From Terriglobus tenax (GTDB taxonomy: Bacteria; Acidobacteriota; Terriglobia; Terriglobales; Acidobacteriaceae): a DNA stretch of 64,000 bases. The notes under the pieces were generated by a model, which made no database searches, was not told where the DNA came from, and worked only from the letters and a program-made list of their open reading frames with translations. The stretch's first letter is position 1, and every line of letters begins with the position of its first letter. Location: the NCBI RefSeq assembly GCF_025685395.1, contig NZ_JAGSYA010000003.1:248001-312000 (forward strand). Reading direction: 5' to 3'. Below are positions 16,323 to 25,683 of this stretch, piece after piece. A program made the translations under genes and the position numbers.

Positions 16323-17150
16323 TTAACCGATCACGCGGCGAAGGAAGCCGCGAATGCCTAACCAGGTCAACAGCACCAGGAAGAAGCAGAGCATGGCCAG
16401 GATGGCAGCCGGATGCATGTGCGGCAGTGCCGGTGTCAGCGCGGCGCGCAGGCCTTCACTCATATACACAATCGGGTTGAACAGCACACCGTACTGCAGC
16501 CACTTGATATGCGTGAGCGCTCCCCACGGATAGTAGACACAGCCCAGGAAGGTGATGGGCATGACGACAACGCCGAAGATGAGGCCGATCTGCTGCGGCT
16601 TGACCGTGGTGCCGATGGTCAGCCCCAGGGCGCCCGCGGTCAGCGAGGCGAGAATGAGTACAAGAATCAGAAAAGGCCAGCTGGAGACGTGCGCTGAGAC
16701 CGGTGTGCTGGGAATGTAATAGGCCAGCGGGAAGACGATACAGGCGGCGATGATGCTCTGCATGGCGGAGAAGACGATCTTCTCAATGGCGACGGCGCCG
16801 ACCGGCAGAGGGCACATGACGCGGTCGTCGATCTCGCGGGTGACGCCGAACTCCTGCGCCAGGGGAAGAGCGACGGCGGCGATGCCACTGAACATGATGG
16901 CCACAGCCATGAGGCCGGGAAGAAGCACGGTGGAGAAGGTGACCCCTGTGCCCTGGGCCATGCTGGCGGTGGGATTCATGGCCGCGCCGCCGGACATGTG
17001 CGGCATGATGTAGGTGAACACGAACAGGAACAGGATCGGGTTCATGCAGATGCGGATGATGAAGGGGAACAGCTCGCGCCGCAGAACATGCAGGTCGCGC
17101 AGGAAGAGTCCGCGGAAGGCGTGGGCGTATTGGGTAGCGTTGCTGGGCAT
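16323..17150 (-). CDS. ABC-2 type transporter permease
   Basis: The 275-residue inner-membrane protein has about six hydrophobic segments and the ABC-2 permease pattern (DrrB/NodJ type). It has an N-terminal amphipathic R-D-L-x-V-L-R-R-E region, the mid-protein I-D-D-R-V-M-C-P-L-P-V that typically contacts the ATPase, and the late G-C-V-Y-Y-P-W-G segment. It is the last gene of a four-gene operon, two bases after the ATPase gene. The pair would export a lipid, drug or polymer precursor. The substrate is unknown. Confidence 0.9.
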   Translation of the reverse strand: MPSNATQYAHAFRGLFLRDLHVLRRELFPFIIRICMNPILFLFVFTYIMPHMSGGAAMNPTASMAQGTGVTFSTVLLPGLMAVAIMFSGIAAVALPLAQEFGVTREIDDRVMCPLPVGAVAIEKIVFSAMQSIIAACIVFPLAYYIPSTPVSAHVSSWPFLILVLILASLTAGALGLTIGTTVKPQQIGLIFGVVVMPITFLGCVYYPWGALTHIKWLQYGVLFNPIVYMSEGLRAALTPALPHMHPAAILAMLCFFLVLLTWLGIRGFLRRVIG

Positions 17151-17152
17151 CG

Positions 17153-18094
17153 TTACTCTCGCAGGTCACGCCCGGTCAGGCGGATGAAGACGGTTTCAAG
17201 GCTGGGCTCGGTGATGGAGAGATCGCGCAGGCCGTAGGGGTTGGCGGCGGTGACGATCTCCGGCAGCAGGCCGTCCGATGCTTTGGCCAGGACGCGGACG
17301 CCGCTGGGTGTGTTTTCCACGCTGGAGACGCCATGGAAGCTGCGTAGCTGGGCGGCAAGCTGCGTGGCCTGCTCCGGCTGGCGCAGGTCGAGCTGGTAAA
17401 TGGTCTCCGCGCCGATGGAGCTTTTGAGGGCGGCGGGGGTGTCCTGCACCAGGATTTTGCCGTGGTCGATGATGGCGAGCCGGTTGCAAAGCTCGTCGGC
17501 TTCTTCCATGTAATGGGTAGTTAGAACGACGGTGATGCCCTCGGTATGCAGGCGGCGGACGATGTCCCACATGGCGATGCGCGACTGCGGATCGAGGCCG
17601 GCGGAGGGTTCGTCGAGGAAGAGCACCTTGGGGCGGTGGGCGATGGCGCGGGCAATCTGCACGCGCTGGGCCAGGCCGCCGGAGAGCTGCTGCGGGTAGG
17701 CCTTGGTGCGTTCGCTCAGATGGAACTGGTCGAGCAGTTGGGTGGTGCGAGCCTTGGCCTCGGCCGAGGAGGCTCCGAAGTAGCGGCAGTGGAAGTAGAT
17801 GTTCTCAAAGACGGTGCAGGCGCGGTCCAGCGTGTTGTACTGCGGCACCACGCCGATATGGCGGCGGGCCTCTGCCGGGTTGGCGACTACATCGACGCCT
17901 GCAATGCGCACGGTGCCCGCGGTGGGCAGGGCACGTGTGGTGCAGATGGAGATGGTTGTGGTTTTGCCGGCGCCGTTCGGGCCGAGCAAGCCGTAGATCT
18001 GACCGGGCGCAACAGAGAGGTCAATGCCATCGACGGCTGTGACGGTCTGCTTGCCTTCGTATACCTTGCGCAACGACTGGATTTCTACGATCAC
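17153..18094 (-). CDS. ABC-2 transporter ATP-binding protein
   Basis: This 313-residue ATPase has Walker A G-P-N-G-A-G-K-T-T, signature L-S-G-G-L-A-Q-R, Walker B V-L-F-L-D-E-P and the H-loop T-T-H. The C-terminal 80 or so residues after the nucleotide domain are typical of DrrA-like drug or polysaccharide exporters. The start is GTG at 18094; no ATG fits. It lies 11 bases after the RND adaptor gene and 2 bases before the permease gene, so all are probably co-transcribed. Confidence 0.93.
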   Translation of the reverse strand: MIVEIQSLRKVYEGKQTVTAVDGIDLSVAPGQIYGLLGPNGAGKTTTISICTTRALPTAGTVRIAGVDVVANPAEARRHIGVVPQYNTLDRACTVFENIYFHCRYFGASSAEAKARTTQLLDQFHLSERTKAYPQQLSGGLAQRVQIARAIAHRPKVLFLDEPSAGLDPQSRIAMWDIVRRLHTEGITVVLTTHYMEEADELCNRLAIIDHGKILVQDTPAALKSSIGAETIYQLDLRQPEQATQLAAQLRSFHGVSSVENTPSGVRVLAKASDGLLPEIVTAANPYGLRDLSITEPSLETVFIRLTGRDLRE

Positions 18095-18105
18095 CGCTAT
18101 GAAGT

Positions 18106-19302
18106 TTACTGCATGGGCTTGGGGTTGACGTGTGCTCCGTCAACCACCTGGTCTGTGGGGTTGATGACGACGTCTTCCCCAGGCTTTAAACCGGAGACGA
18201 TTTCGACGCTGCTGCCCATATCGCGACCCAGGACGACGCTGCGCACGCGGGCGATATTGTCCTGGCCGACGACGAAGGTCTGCGGGCCGGCGGTGCGGAC
18301 GATGAGGGCATTGGTGGGCAGAATGGTGGGCGGCTCGGCGCGTGGAGCATCGAACTGGATGCTGGCATACATGCCCGGAAGGATTTTGCCATCGTTCTTC
18401 AGGTCGATTTCTACCAGCATGGTGCGCGAGGTGGGGTCGATGCTGGCGCTGGTGCGCGCGATGGTGCCGGGATAGGGGTGGTTGGGCAGCTCGCGGAAGT
18501 TAACCTTGGCGGCCTTGGAGTTGAGAACGGCGATGGACTCAGACTGCGGAACGGAGCTGAGGACGCGGACGATGTCGGACCGTCCAAGGGTAAACATCTG
18601 CGTGGTGGCGGTGGAGGAGCCGGAGGTGATCAGCGATCCGTTGTCGATGTTGCGTGAAAGGATCACGCCATCAAATGGTGCGGTGACGCGCGAGAAGCTG
18701 AGCTGTTCCTGCAGGCTTTTTACGGTGGCTTCGCCGGCGGCGACACTGGCTTTTGCGGCTTCCACGGTGGCCTGGTTGGTGGAGGCGGTAGCTCCGCGGG
18801 TGTCGGCGTCGAGCTTGCTGACGACGCCCTGTTTGTAGAGATCCTTCCAGCGGGTGTCGTTTGCGTCGGCCAGCTTTGCATTGGCTTCAGCCAGCACAAC
18901 CTGCGCTTTCAGCTGCATGACGTTGGCCTGGGCCTGACGAAGAGACTGTTCTGTGGTGGGGTCTTCAATCAGAGCGAGCAGTTGGCCCTGGCGCACGTGG
19001 TCGCCGATATCGACATAGCGGGCTTTTACGTAACCATTGGTACGCGCATAGACGGCGGTCTGCTCAAAGGCCTGCACGGTGCCGGGGAGCTCAAGTTTGC
19101 TGTCCTTAGCGCCGGTTTTGATCCTGGAGACCAGGACGACCGGCGGCCCGGTGACGGCGCTGGATTCTTCCGCGAGTTCTCGGTTGTGCCGCAGCCGGGG
19201 AAGGAAGACAAGCACGGCGACGACAGCAAGCAGCAGAAAGAATCCGGCGGCGATAACGTAGGACGCGCGGGAGGAGCGTTCAGTGGAGTGGTTAGCAGTC
19301 AT
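18106..19302 (-). CDS. RND efflux periplasmic adaptor (membrane fusion protein)
   Basis: The 398-residue protein is anchored by one N-terminal hydrophobic helix (about residues 14-34). It then shows the adaptor order: a lipoyl half (A-R-T-N-G-Y-V-K-A-R-Y-V-D-I-G-D-H-V-R-Q-G-Q-L-L), an Ala/Gln-rich alpha-hairpin, the second lipoyl half (V-T-A-P-F-D-G-V-I) and beta-barrel domains. It should connect the RND permease to an outer-membrane channel. It follows the permease gene after 17 bases. No outer-membrane TolC-type gene is in the operon. Confidence 0.92.
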   Translation of the reverse strand: MTANHSTERSSRASYVIAAGFFLLLAVVAVLVFLPRLRHNRELAEESSAVTGPPVVLVSRIKTGAKDSKLELPGTVQAFEQTAVYARTNGYVKARYVDIGDHVRQGQLLALIEDPTTEQSLRQAQANVMQLKAQVVLAEANAKLADANDTRWKDLYKQGVVSKLDADTRGATASTNQATVEAAKASVAAGEATVKSLQEQLSFSRVTAPFDGVILSRNIDNGSLITSGSSTATTQMFTLGRSDIVRVLSSVPQSESIAVLNSKAAKVNFRELPNHPYPGTIARTSASIDPTSRTMLVEIDLKNDGKILPGMYASIQFDAPRAEPPTILPTNALIVRTAGPQTFVVGQDNIARVRSVVLGRDMGSSVEIVSGLKPGEDVVINPTDQVVDGAHVNPKPMQ

Positions 19303-19319
19303 GTTGCTCGATGTCTTCC

Positions 19320-22300
19320 TTACTGGGGAATCTCTTCGGCTTGCAGTTCTTTGATCTCCTGCTTACGCAGCAGGCTGTAGAAGATGGGCACGATCAGCAG
19401 CGTGGTGAAGGTGGCTACCAGCAGACCGCCGATGACGGCGCGGCCCAGCGGAGCGTTCTGTTCTCCGCCTTCGCCCATGCCCAGGGACATGGGCAGCATG
19501 CCGATGATCATGGCAAGGGCGGTCATCATAACCGGGCGCAGGCGGGTGAATCCGGCGGAGCTGGCGGCCTGGAGAGAGTCCAGTCCGGCGCGGCGCTGGT
19601 CGTTGGCGAAGGTGACCATCAGAATGGAGTTGGCCGTAGCCACGCCGATGCACATGATGGCGCCCATCAGGGACGGCACGCTGAAGGTGGTGCCCGTGAT
19701 GAATAGCATCCACAGGATGCCGCAGGCGGCGCCGGGCAGGGCCATCAGGATGATGAACGGGTCAAGCCAGCTCTGGAAGTTGACCACCATCAGCAGGTAG
19801 ACCAGAAGCACGGCGAAGAACATGCCCAGGCCAAGTCCGACAAAAGATTCGCGCATGCTCTGTACCTGCCCGCGAACGCTGATGGTGGATCCCGGCGGTG
19901 CCAGCTTGCGGTACTTTTCAATCACCTTGTCGATTTCGCCTTCCACGCCGCCCAGGTCGCGGCCCTCTGTTGTAGCGAAGACGTCATAGACCGGCTGCAC
20001 ATTGTAGTGGTTGGTGATGGAGGGGCTGGAGCCGTGCTGGATGGTCGCCAGGTTGCTGAGCAGCTGCGGTGTCACCGTGCTGGAGCCCGAGGTGATGGGC
20101 ATATTCCTGACCGTGTCGATGGAATCGAGCTGGTGCTGCGGCACCTGCACCTGCACGGAGTAGTTGACGCCGTTCTGCGGGTTGAGCCAGTAGTTGGGCG
20201 AGGCCTGGCCGGAACCGGAGAGGGCGAAGAGCATACTGTTAGCCACATTGGCCTCAGTCATGCCAAGGTTCTGCGCGCGGGTGCGATCCACATTGACCAG
20301 CAGCTGCGGAGCGTAAAGCACCTGGTGAACGTGGACATCGACAGCGCCGGGGATCTTTGCGATCTCGGCACGCATCTTCTGGGCAATCTCGTAGTTGGGC
20401 AGCGTCTGGCGGCCGCTGATCTGCACGTCAATCGGTGCAGGCAGGCCGAAGTTCAGAATCTGGTTGACGATGTCGGATGCCTGGAAATAGAAGACCGTGT
20501 CCGGGAAGCGCTCGCGCAACACCTTGCGCAGCTTCTGGCGGTACTCGGCGGTGGGGCGATGGTCTTCCTTCATGGAGACGATGATTTCGCCGTCCTGCAC
20601 ATCGGTGAGGGAGCTATCGCCAAAGGCAAGGTTGAAGCCGCCGCTGGGGATACCGATGTCATCGAGGATGGTGTTCAGCTCGCTGGGCGGAATGGTCTCG
20701 CGGATGGTGTTTTCCACCTTCGCGAAGAGCTGTTCCACCTCTTCAATGCGTGTTCCGGGAGCGGCGCGAACGTGCAGGCGGAAGGTGCCGGCGTCGACCT
20801 GCGGAAAGAAGTCCTCGCCGATAAAGGGAATCAGGCAGAGCGTGCCGGCAATGAACAGGCTGAAGCAGCCCAGGGTGAACTTGGGGTGGGAGAGAGCCCA
20901 GTCGAGCAGGGCGTGGTAACGCGCGCGCAGGCGCTCAAAGAACGCGTTGAAGCGGAAATGGACGCGCCAGATGAGGCCGGCGTTGGCTGGCGCCTCATGG
21001 TGACCGCCCTCCTCCATCAACTGGTACATGTCGACTTCTGAGGCCAGAAGGAACTTGACCATGGTGGGCACCAGCGTACGGGACAGCAGGTAGCTGGCCA
21101 GCATGGCGAAGACGACGGCCATGCCGAGTGGCGTAAACAGCGACTTGGCTGCGCCGGAGAGGAAAGCGACCGGCACGAAGACGATGCAAATGGCCAGCGT
21201 GGAGACGAAGGCCGGTACGGCGATCTGCGCTGCGCCGTCCAGAATGGCGGGCTCAATCTCTTTGCCCTGGGCCAGGTTGCGATGGATGTTTTCGATTTCG
21301 ACGGTGGCATCGTCAACCAGGATGCCGACGGCGAGTCCCAGGCCGCCGAGGGTCATGGTATTCAGCGTCTCGCCAAACAGCTTGAGGATGATGATGGAGA
21401 CCAGAATCGAAAGCGGAATGGAGATGGCGACGATGACGGTGGAGCGCCAGCTGCCGAGGAAGAGCAGGATCATCAGCGCGGTCAGGCTGGCGGCGATGGC
21501 GGCTTCCCGCACAACGCCTTCCAGGGCGGCCCGGACGAAGATGGACTGATCCAGCAGAGGGATGACCTCCGGTGGAGGCGGCGGCAGGTTGGCGATGATG
21601 CGTGGCAGGGTCGCTTTGACGCGCTTGATGATGTCCAGCGTGGACGAGTTGGTGGACTTGAGAACGGTGATCAGAGCGGCGCGTTTGCCGTTCAGCCGGA
21701 CGATATTGGCCTGGATGGGAGAACCGTTATGCACGTAGGCCACATCGCGCATATGAATGGTGGTGCCGTTCACCTGCCGGATGGGGATGTCGTTCAACTG
21801 GTCCAGGACCTGGGGGCTGGCGTTGGTGCGGACGATATAGTCCGTGCTTCCGACCTTGACGTCGCCCGCCGGAAGAATCAGGTTCTGCGCGGTCAGAGAG
21901 TTGACCACGTCCGTGGGGGAGAGCCCTTTGGAAATGAGCGCCTGTAAATCGAGGTCGACCATGATGCTGCGCGCCTTGCCGCCGTAGGGGGCCGGCACCT
22001 GTGCGCCTTGAACGGTGGCGAGCTGTGTGCGCAGGAAGTTAAGGCCGATGTCGTTCAGGTCAGCTTCGGTGAGCTTGTCGGAGGAGAGGCCAAGCTGCAG
22101 GATGGGGACGTTGGAGGCCGAATAGCGCAGAAGAAAGGGCGCCTGCGTGCCCGGCGGCATGACGCGCAGGATGGACTGATTGCCGGCGGAGATCTGCGCC
22201 ACCGCAGCCTCAATCTTGGCTCCCGGCTGGAAGAAGACCTTGATGATGGAGATGCCGTTCACCGACTGCGACTCGATATGCTCGATGTCGTTGACGGTGG

Positions 22301-22517
22301 TGGTCATACCGCGCTCAGAGATGGTGGTGAACCGCTTTTCCATCTCGTCCGGACTTGTGCCGCTGTACTGCCAGATGACGGTGACGACCGGGATATCGAT
22401 GGTGGGGAAGATATCGATACTCATCGTCATGATGCTGACGACGCCCAGGACAAGGATCAACACGGACATCACCACGAAGGTGTAGGGACGGCGCAGGGCG
22501 AGGCGGACAATCCACAT
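19320..22517 (-). CDS. RND efflux permease (AcrB/HAE family)
   Basis: The 1065-residue inner-membrane pump has the full RND plan: TM1 at the N-terminus, a large periplasmic loop, a TM2-6 block, a second loop and TM8-12. The proton-relay segment G-L-G-L-A-V-G-I-L-V-D-D-A-T-V-E-I-E-N is intact (the Asp-Asp pair of TM4), and the matching G-A-I-M-C-I-G-V-A-T-A-N-S-I-L-M lies in the second half. Length is normal. It is first in the operon and so probably lies next to the promoter. Substrates cannot be inferred. The ribosome-binding site is weak. Confidence 0.95.
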   Translation of the reverse strand: MWIVRLALRRPYTFVVMSVLILVLGVVSIMTMSIDIFPTIDIPVVTVIWQYSGTSPDEMEKRFTTISERGMTTTVNDIEHIESQSVNGISIIKVFFQPGAKIEAAVAQISAGNQSILRVMPPGTQAPFLLRYSASNVPILQLGLSSDKLTEADLNDIGLNFLRTQLATVQGAQVPAPYGGKARSIMVDLDLQALISKGLSPTDVVNSLTAQNLILPAGDVKVGSTDYIVRTNASPQVLDQLNDIPIRQVNGTTIHMRDVAYVHNGSPIQANIVRLNGKRAALITVLKSTNSSTLDIIKRVKATLPRIIANLPPPPPEVIPLLDQSIFVRAALEGVVREAAIAASLTALMILLFLGSWRSTVIVAISIPLSILVSIIILKLFGETLNTMTLGGLGLAVGILVDDATVEIENIHRNLAQGKEIEPAILDGAAQIAVPAFVSTLAICIVFVPVAFLSGAAKSLFTPLGMAVVFAMLASYLLSRTLVPTMVKFLLASEVDMYQLMEEGGHHEAPANAGLIWRVHFRFNAFFERLRARYHALLDWALSHPKFTLGCFSLFIAGTLCLIPFIGEDFFPQVDAGTFRLHVRAAPGTRIEEVEQLFAKVENTIRETIPPSELNTILDDIGIPSGGFNLAFGDSSLTDVQDGEIIVSMKEDHRPTAEYRQKLRKVLRERFPDTVFYFQASDIVNQILNFGLPAPIDVQISGRQTLPNYEIAQKMRAEIAKIPGAVDVHVHQVLYAPQLLVNVDRTRAQNLGMTEANVANSMLFALSGSGQASPNYWLNPQNGVNYSVQVQVPQHQLDSIDTVRNMPITSGSSTVTPQLLSNLATIQHGSSPSITNHYNVQPVYDVFATTEGRDLGGVEGEIDKVIEKYRKLAPPGSTISVRGQVQSMRESFVGLGLGMFFAVLLVYLLMVVNFQSWLDPFIILMALPGAACGILWMLFITGTTFSVPSLMGAIMCIGVATANSILMVTFANDQRRAGLDSLQAASSAGFTRLRPVMMTALAMIIGMLPMSLGMGEGGEQNAPLGRAVIGGLLVATFTTLLIVPIFYSLLRKQEIKELQAEEIPQ

Positions 22518-22708
22518 GGGAGACTCTTCAGGCCTTATTTAGAGCGATTCAGAAACGCAGTGATTTGGACACGCCCATTGTAGTGCGCGCGACCCATCAT
22601 TTTCAGGATGCTGACTAGACGTTCCGGAACCGAAAGTGGTCGCAGGTGCGAATATCAAATTCGAGATGCCGGAACCGCCAGCGCCATCTGCTGGGACTAG
22701 AATGAGAT
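22518..22708. promoter_or_regulatory. Divergent promoter region of the pump operon
   Basis: This 191-base gap lies between the RND operon (minus) and a small plus-strand gene. I see near-repeats GTTCCGGAACCG (around 22621) and TGCCGGAACCGCC (around 22668) and ATATCAAATTCGAGAT as possible regulator sites. No TetR or MarR gene is linked, so these remain weak. Confidence 0.3.
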
Positions 22709-22957
22709 ATGGCGCGAGGCTGGGAGAGCAAATCCGTGGAAGAGCAACAGGCAGAAGCAACCGTTAAGGCGCAGACCGCAAAAGCAAACCTGGTAGCCGA
22801 GACCGAGAAGGCACGTCGCCGGCGCGAGCTGGAACTACAGCGCGAGCATATCCTGTCGCAGCGTACCTCCAGCCCTCACCGCCGGACAGCGCTGGAGACA
22901 GCACTGGCCGACATTGAGGAAAAGCTGGGCGAGCTGGGCTGGACCATCCACATGTAG
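22709..22957 (+). CDS. Small charged coiled-coil protein, function unknown
   Basis: The 82-residue protein is rich in Glu, Ala, Arg and Lys. It has a heptad-like stretch over residues 10-50 (E-E-Q-Q-A-E-A-T-V-K-A...K-A-R-R-R-R-E-L-E-L-Q-R) and a short second helix ending in W-T-I-H-M. No membrane segment or cysteine is present. I do not recognise a family. Its composition is that of a real soluble helical protein rather than a random frame. The ribosome-binding site is weak (GAATGAGAT). It is divergent from the RND operon and convergent with the SDR gene. Confidence 0.55.
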   Translation: MARGWESKSVEEQQAEATVKAQTAKANLVAETEKARRRRELELQREHILSQRTSSPHRRTALETALADIEEKLGELGWTIHM

Positions 22958-22991
22958 GGTGGCGCCGGAACTGCCCGGTAGCCCTTGCGGG

Positions 22992-23780
22992 CTAGCGGGT
23001 AGCGTTTCCGTTGGTGCGGTGCAGGTAGTAGGCGTTGCCCTGGTGGATCGTGGTCAATACCATGCTGTGGATGTTGACGTGGGCCGGTCGTGTGACCGCC
23101 CAGAGGATGGCGTCGGCGATGTCTTCCCCGGTGAGCGGCGTAATGTTCTGGTAGACCTTGGCGGCAGCTTCCTCGTCTCCGTGAAAACGTACCTTGCTGA
23201 AATCAGTTTCGACCATGCCTGGGTCAATGGATGTGACCCGCACGGCGGTTCCCAGCAGATCGATCTTCAATCCCTCTGAAATCACTTTTTCCGCGGCCTT
23301 GCTGGCGCAGTATACGCCCCCGTTGGCATAGGTGTTGTAGCTGGCCGTAGAGCCCATGTTGACCACATGACCACTGTTGCGTGCCACCATGCCGGGAACA
23401 ATGGCCTTGGTGACGTAGAGCAGGCCCTTCACGTTGGTGTCGATCATCTCGTCCCAGTCGTTGGGGTCATTCTCGTAGAGCTTTTCCATGCCACGGGCCA
23501 GGCCGGCGTTGTTCACCAGAACGTCGACGGCCTTCCACTCCTCAGGCAGGGATGCAATGGCATCGTTGACCGAGGTGCGGTCGCGGACATCGAGCTGGAA
23601 GAAGTGAATAGCCTCGGCGCCGGCAGTCGTCAGCTCATCGCGCAGGGCTTCCAGTTTTTCCAGGCGGCGGGCGCAGAGCAGCAGGCGTGCTCCCTGCTGG
23701 GCGAAGGTCAGGGCGGTGGCGGCTCCGATGCCGGAGCTGGCGCCGGTGATGAAGACAATCTTTCCACGAACGGGCTGCAT
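22992..23780 (-). CDS. SDR-family oxidoreductase (YdfG-like)
   Basis: The 262-residue protein is a classical short-chain dehydrogenase: cofactor motif T-G-A-S-S-G-I-G near residues 12-19, N-N-A-G, and catalytic S...Y-x-x-x-K (Y-C-A-S-K). R-R just after the second strand suggests NADP(H). It resembles the YdfG 3-hydroxy-acid dehydrogenase group, but the substrate cannot be fixed. The ATG at 23780 is preferred over an upstream GTG. It is followed by a short gap and converges with the small coiled-coil gene. Confidence 0.9.
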   Translation of the reverse strand: MQPVRGKIVFITGASSGIGAATALTFAQQGARLLLCARRLEKLEALRDELTTAGAEAIHFFQLDVRDRTSVNDAIASLPEEWKAVDVLVNNAGLARGMEKLYENDPNDWDEMIDTNVKGLLYVTKAIVPGMVARNSGHVVNMGSTASYNTYANGGVYCASKAAEKVISEGLKIDLLGTAVRVTSIDPGMVETDFSKVRFHGDEEAAAKVYQNITPLTGEDIADAILWAVTRPAHVNIHSMVLTTIHQGNAYYLHRTNGNATR

Positions 23781-23805
23781 ACCATCCACGCTAGCACGTC
23801 CAGAC

Positions 23806-23840
23806 ACGGCAAGGGCCGCCCGGAAGGCGGCCCTTGCCGT
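23806..23840. terminator. 15-bp hairpin downstream of the OmpA-like gene
   Basis: ACGGCAAGGGCCGCC (23806-23820) and its exact inverse (23826-23840) form a 15-bp stem with a 5-base loop. It follows the minus-strand OmpA-like gene by 16 bases. There is no T-run, so termination efficiency is uncertain. Confidence 0.6.
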
Positions 23841-23855
23841 GTTGCTGGAATGCGG

Positions 23856-25490
23856 TTACTGCTGCGGGGTTGAGGTGCCTGTATTGGCGGGCGCCGGGGC
23901 AGGGGCAGGAGCGGCGGCGCTGCCCGGGTTCTCGGAGTCCTGGACGCCGATGGCGGCGCCGGAGACAACCAGCTCGACACGACGGTTCTGCTGACGGCCC
24001 TGAGCGGTGCCGTTATCAGCCACTGGGCGCGTCTTGCCGAAGCCTTTGGCGGTCACGTTCTCCTGCGTTACCCCCTGCGAGGTGAGGAAGGCCGCAACGG
24101 TGTTGGCGCGGTTTTCGCTCAGCTTCTGGTTGTAGTCATCGCCGCCCACTGAATCGGTATGACCTTCTACCTGAACCTTCAGGGCCGGGTAGGCCATCAG
24201 GATGCCGGAGACGCGGGCCAGAGCGACCTTGGTGTCAGGCTTCAGCGTGTACTTGCCGGTGTCAAACAGCACGTCCGACATGTTGACGATCAGTCCGCGG
24301 GCGCTTTCCTGTGTGGCGAGGACCGAGTTCAACTGCTGGCGCAGCTTCTCGCGGGCCTGTGCGGCAGAGTCCTGCGCTGCCTGGGCAGCATGGGCTGCCT
24401 CTGCGGCGCGGGCACGGGCATTGGCTGCATCGGCTTCAGCGCGGGCGCGCTGAGCGTCCGCCTGGGCCTTGGCTGCAGCCGAAGCCTGTGCCTCGGCCTG
24501 TGACTGTGCGGCCTGCAGTTCGGCGGCCTTGCGGGCATCAATCTCCGCCTGCTGCTGCTCGGCGGCGATCTTGCGCAGGGTGATCAGGCGGGCATCCTCA
24601 GAGCGCTGAACCGCTTCGCGGGCGTAGGTGATCTCCTGCTTGCGGTCGCCATGCTTGTTCCGGTCGAAGTTATCGGCGTTGTCGAGATTCTGTTTGACCT
24701 GCGACATGATCTCCGGGGCGTACTTGTCGGCGCCGGCGTTGATGGCGATGCGGTACGCGTTGTGAGCCTCGTACAGTTCCAGGGGGCTCTTTTCGTCCCG
24801 CGTGATGGGATTCAGCACCGTCTTTGAGCCGGAGGTCTGCGAGACATACTGGCCGCGCGGAAGAAGTGTGTAGTGGGCGTTGACTTTCTCCAGAACGCCG
24901 TTGGTCTTGCCTTCAATGATCTTGTTTTCCAGAACGACGACGTCGGAAGGGACCTTGACGGCGAAGTACGGTTCGGCGGTGATCATCAGGCCGAAGCTCT
25001 GCAGGCCGGTGGTGACGTTGATGCTGACATCATCGCCCGAAGGCAACAGCTCGCCCAGGTTCTGCGGATTGCCGTCCGGGGTGATAGCCCACAGGACATA
25101 GGTCAGATATTCGGGGCCAAAGCCGTTTGCCGGGGGAAGCTTGTCGGCCTTGACGCTGACGGTCATGCGTCCCTTCTCGCTCTTGACGGTGGCCTTGCCT
25201 TTGGCCGTTCCCAGCAGAGGAGTACCAACGAGATCGAGAGTGGTGGAACCGGTGCGATGCAGGTAGTTCACGGCGTCCAGGTCGCGCTGTACGACGTTGA
25301 CGCGATAGAGGGGAACCCCATTGTACTCACCGTCAAGATGTGCTCCGGCCGGTTGTGACTGGCCTGCGGGTGTGTTGGTGGGGTTGGCCTCTTGCGCGAC
25401 CGCTGCGAGAGGCAGGCTGGCGGCGGCAAGCAGTGCTGTGTAGAACGAGTGTTTGGCAATGACGTGCATAGGTCTGACGAACTCCTTCAT
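23856..25490 (-). CDS. OmpA-family outer-membrane/peptidoglycan-binding protein
   Basis: The 544-residue protein has a signal peptide (T-A-L-L-A-A-A-S-L-P-L-A-A-V-A-Q) and a roughly 270-residue region of unknown fold. An Ala/Gln/Arg-rich coiled coil follows over about residues 285-385. The C-terminal OmpA domain (about 400-515) has D-V-L-F-D-T-G-K-Y-T-L-K, V-E-G-H-T-D-S-V-G and N-Q-K-L-S-E-N-R-A, which bind peptidoglycan. It probably links the outer membrane to the cell wall; the long helix would span the periplasm. An alternative ATG lies at 25469. A Pro/Ala-rich tail ends the protein. Confidence 0.9.
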   Translation of the reverse strand: MKEFVRPMHVIAKHSFYTALLAAASLPLAAVAQEANPTNTPAGQSQPAGAHLDGEYNGVPLYRVNVVQRDLDAVNYLHRTGSTTLDLVGTPLLGTAKGKATVKSEKGRMTVSVKADKLPPANGFGPEYLTYVLWAITPDGNPQNLGELLPSGDDVSINVTTGLQSFGLMITAEPYFAVKVPSDVVVLENKIIEGKTNGVLEKVNAHYTLLPRGQYVSQTSGSKTVLNPITRDEKSPLELYEAHNAYRIAINAGADKYAPEIMSQVKQNLDNADNFDRNKHGDRKQEITYAREAVQRSEDARLITLRKIAAEQQQAEIDARKAAELQAAQSQAEAQASAAAKAQADAQRARAEADAANARARAAEAAHAAQAAQDSAAQAREKLRQQLNSVLATQESARGLIVNMSDVLFDTGKYTLKPDTKVALARVSGILMAYPALKVQVEGHTDSVGGDDYNQKLSENRANTVAAFLTSQGVTQENVTAKGFGKTRPVADNGTAQGRQQNRRVELVVSGAAIGVQDSENPGSAAAPAPAPAPANTGTSTPQQ

Positions 25491-25683
25491 AGCTCTCCGT
25501 GACGTCTTCTAAACGCGCTAAAGCGGACGTCATCAGAGCAGGCACCGGTCCAAGCGGTCTTTGCCGTTCCGGCGTGCAATAAGTCAGATGCCGGATTCAA
25601 GAAGAAAGGCTACCCGCATGGAGTATGCGAAATAGCCTGATTTTATTGCGTATTTTTGTCGTATGAAGGCAACCAAACAAGGA
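25491..25683 (-). promoter_or_regulatory. OmpA-like gene promoter region with hairpin
   Basis: The 193-base gap upstream of the OmpA-like gene is AT-rich near 25630-25680. GGCTACCCGCAT and ATGCGAAATAGCC at about 25611-25640 can pair as an interrupted stem. It may be the 3' end of the preceding regulator gene's transcript or part of the OmpA-like gene leader. No known riboswitch is recognised. Confidence 0.3.

Noticed and set aside
25491-25683. A c-di-GMP (GEMM) riboswitch upstream of the OmpA-like gene
   Set aside because: Only an interrupted hairpin is present; the conserved GEMM core sequences are not seen.
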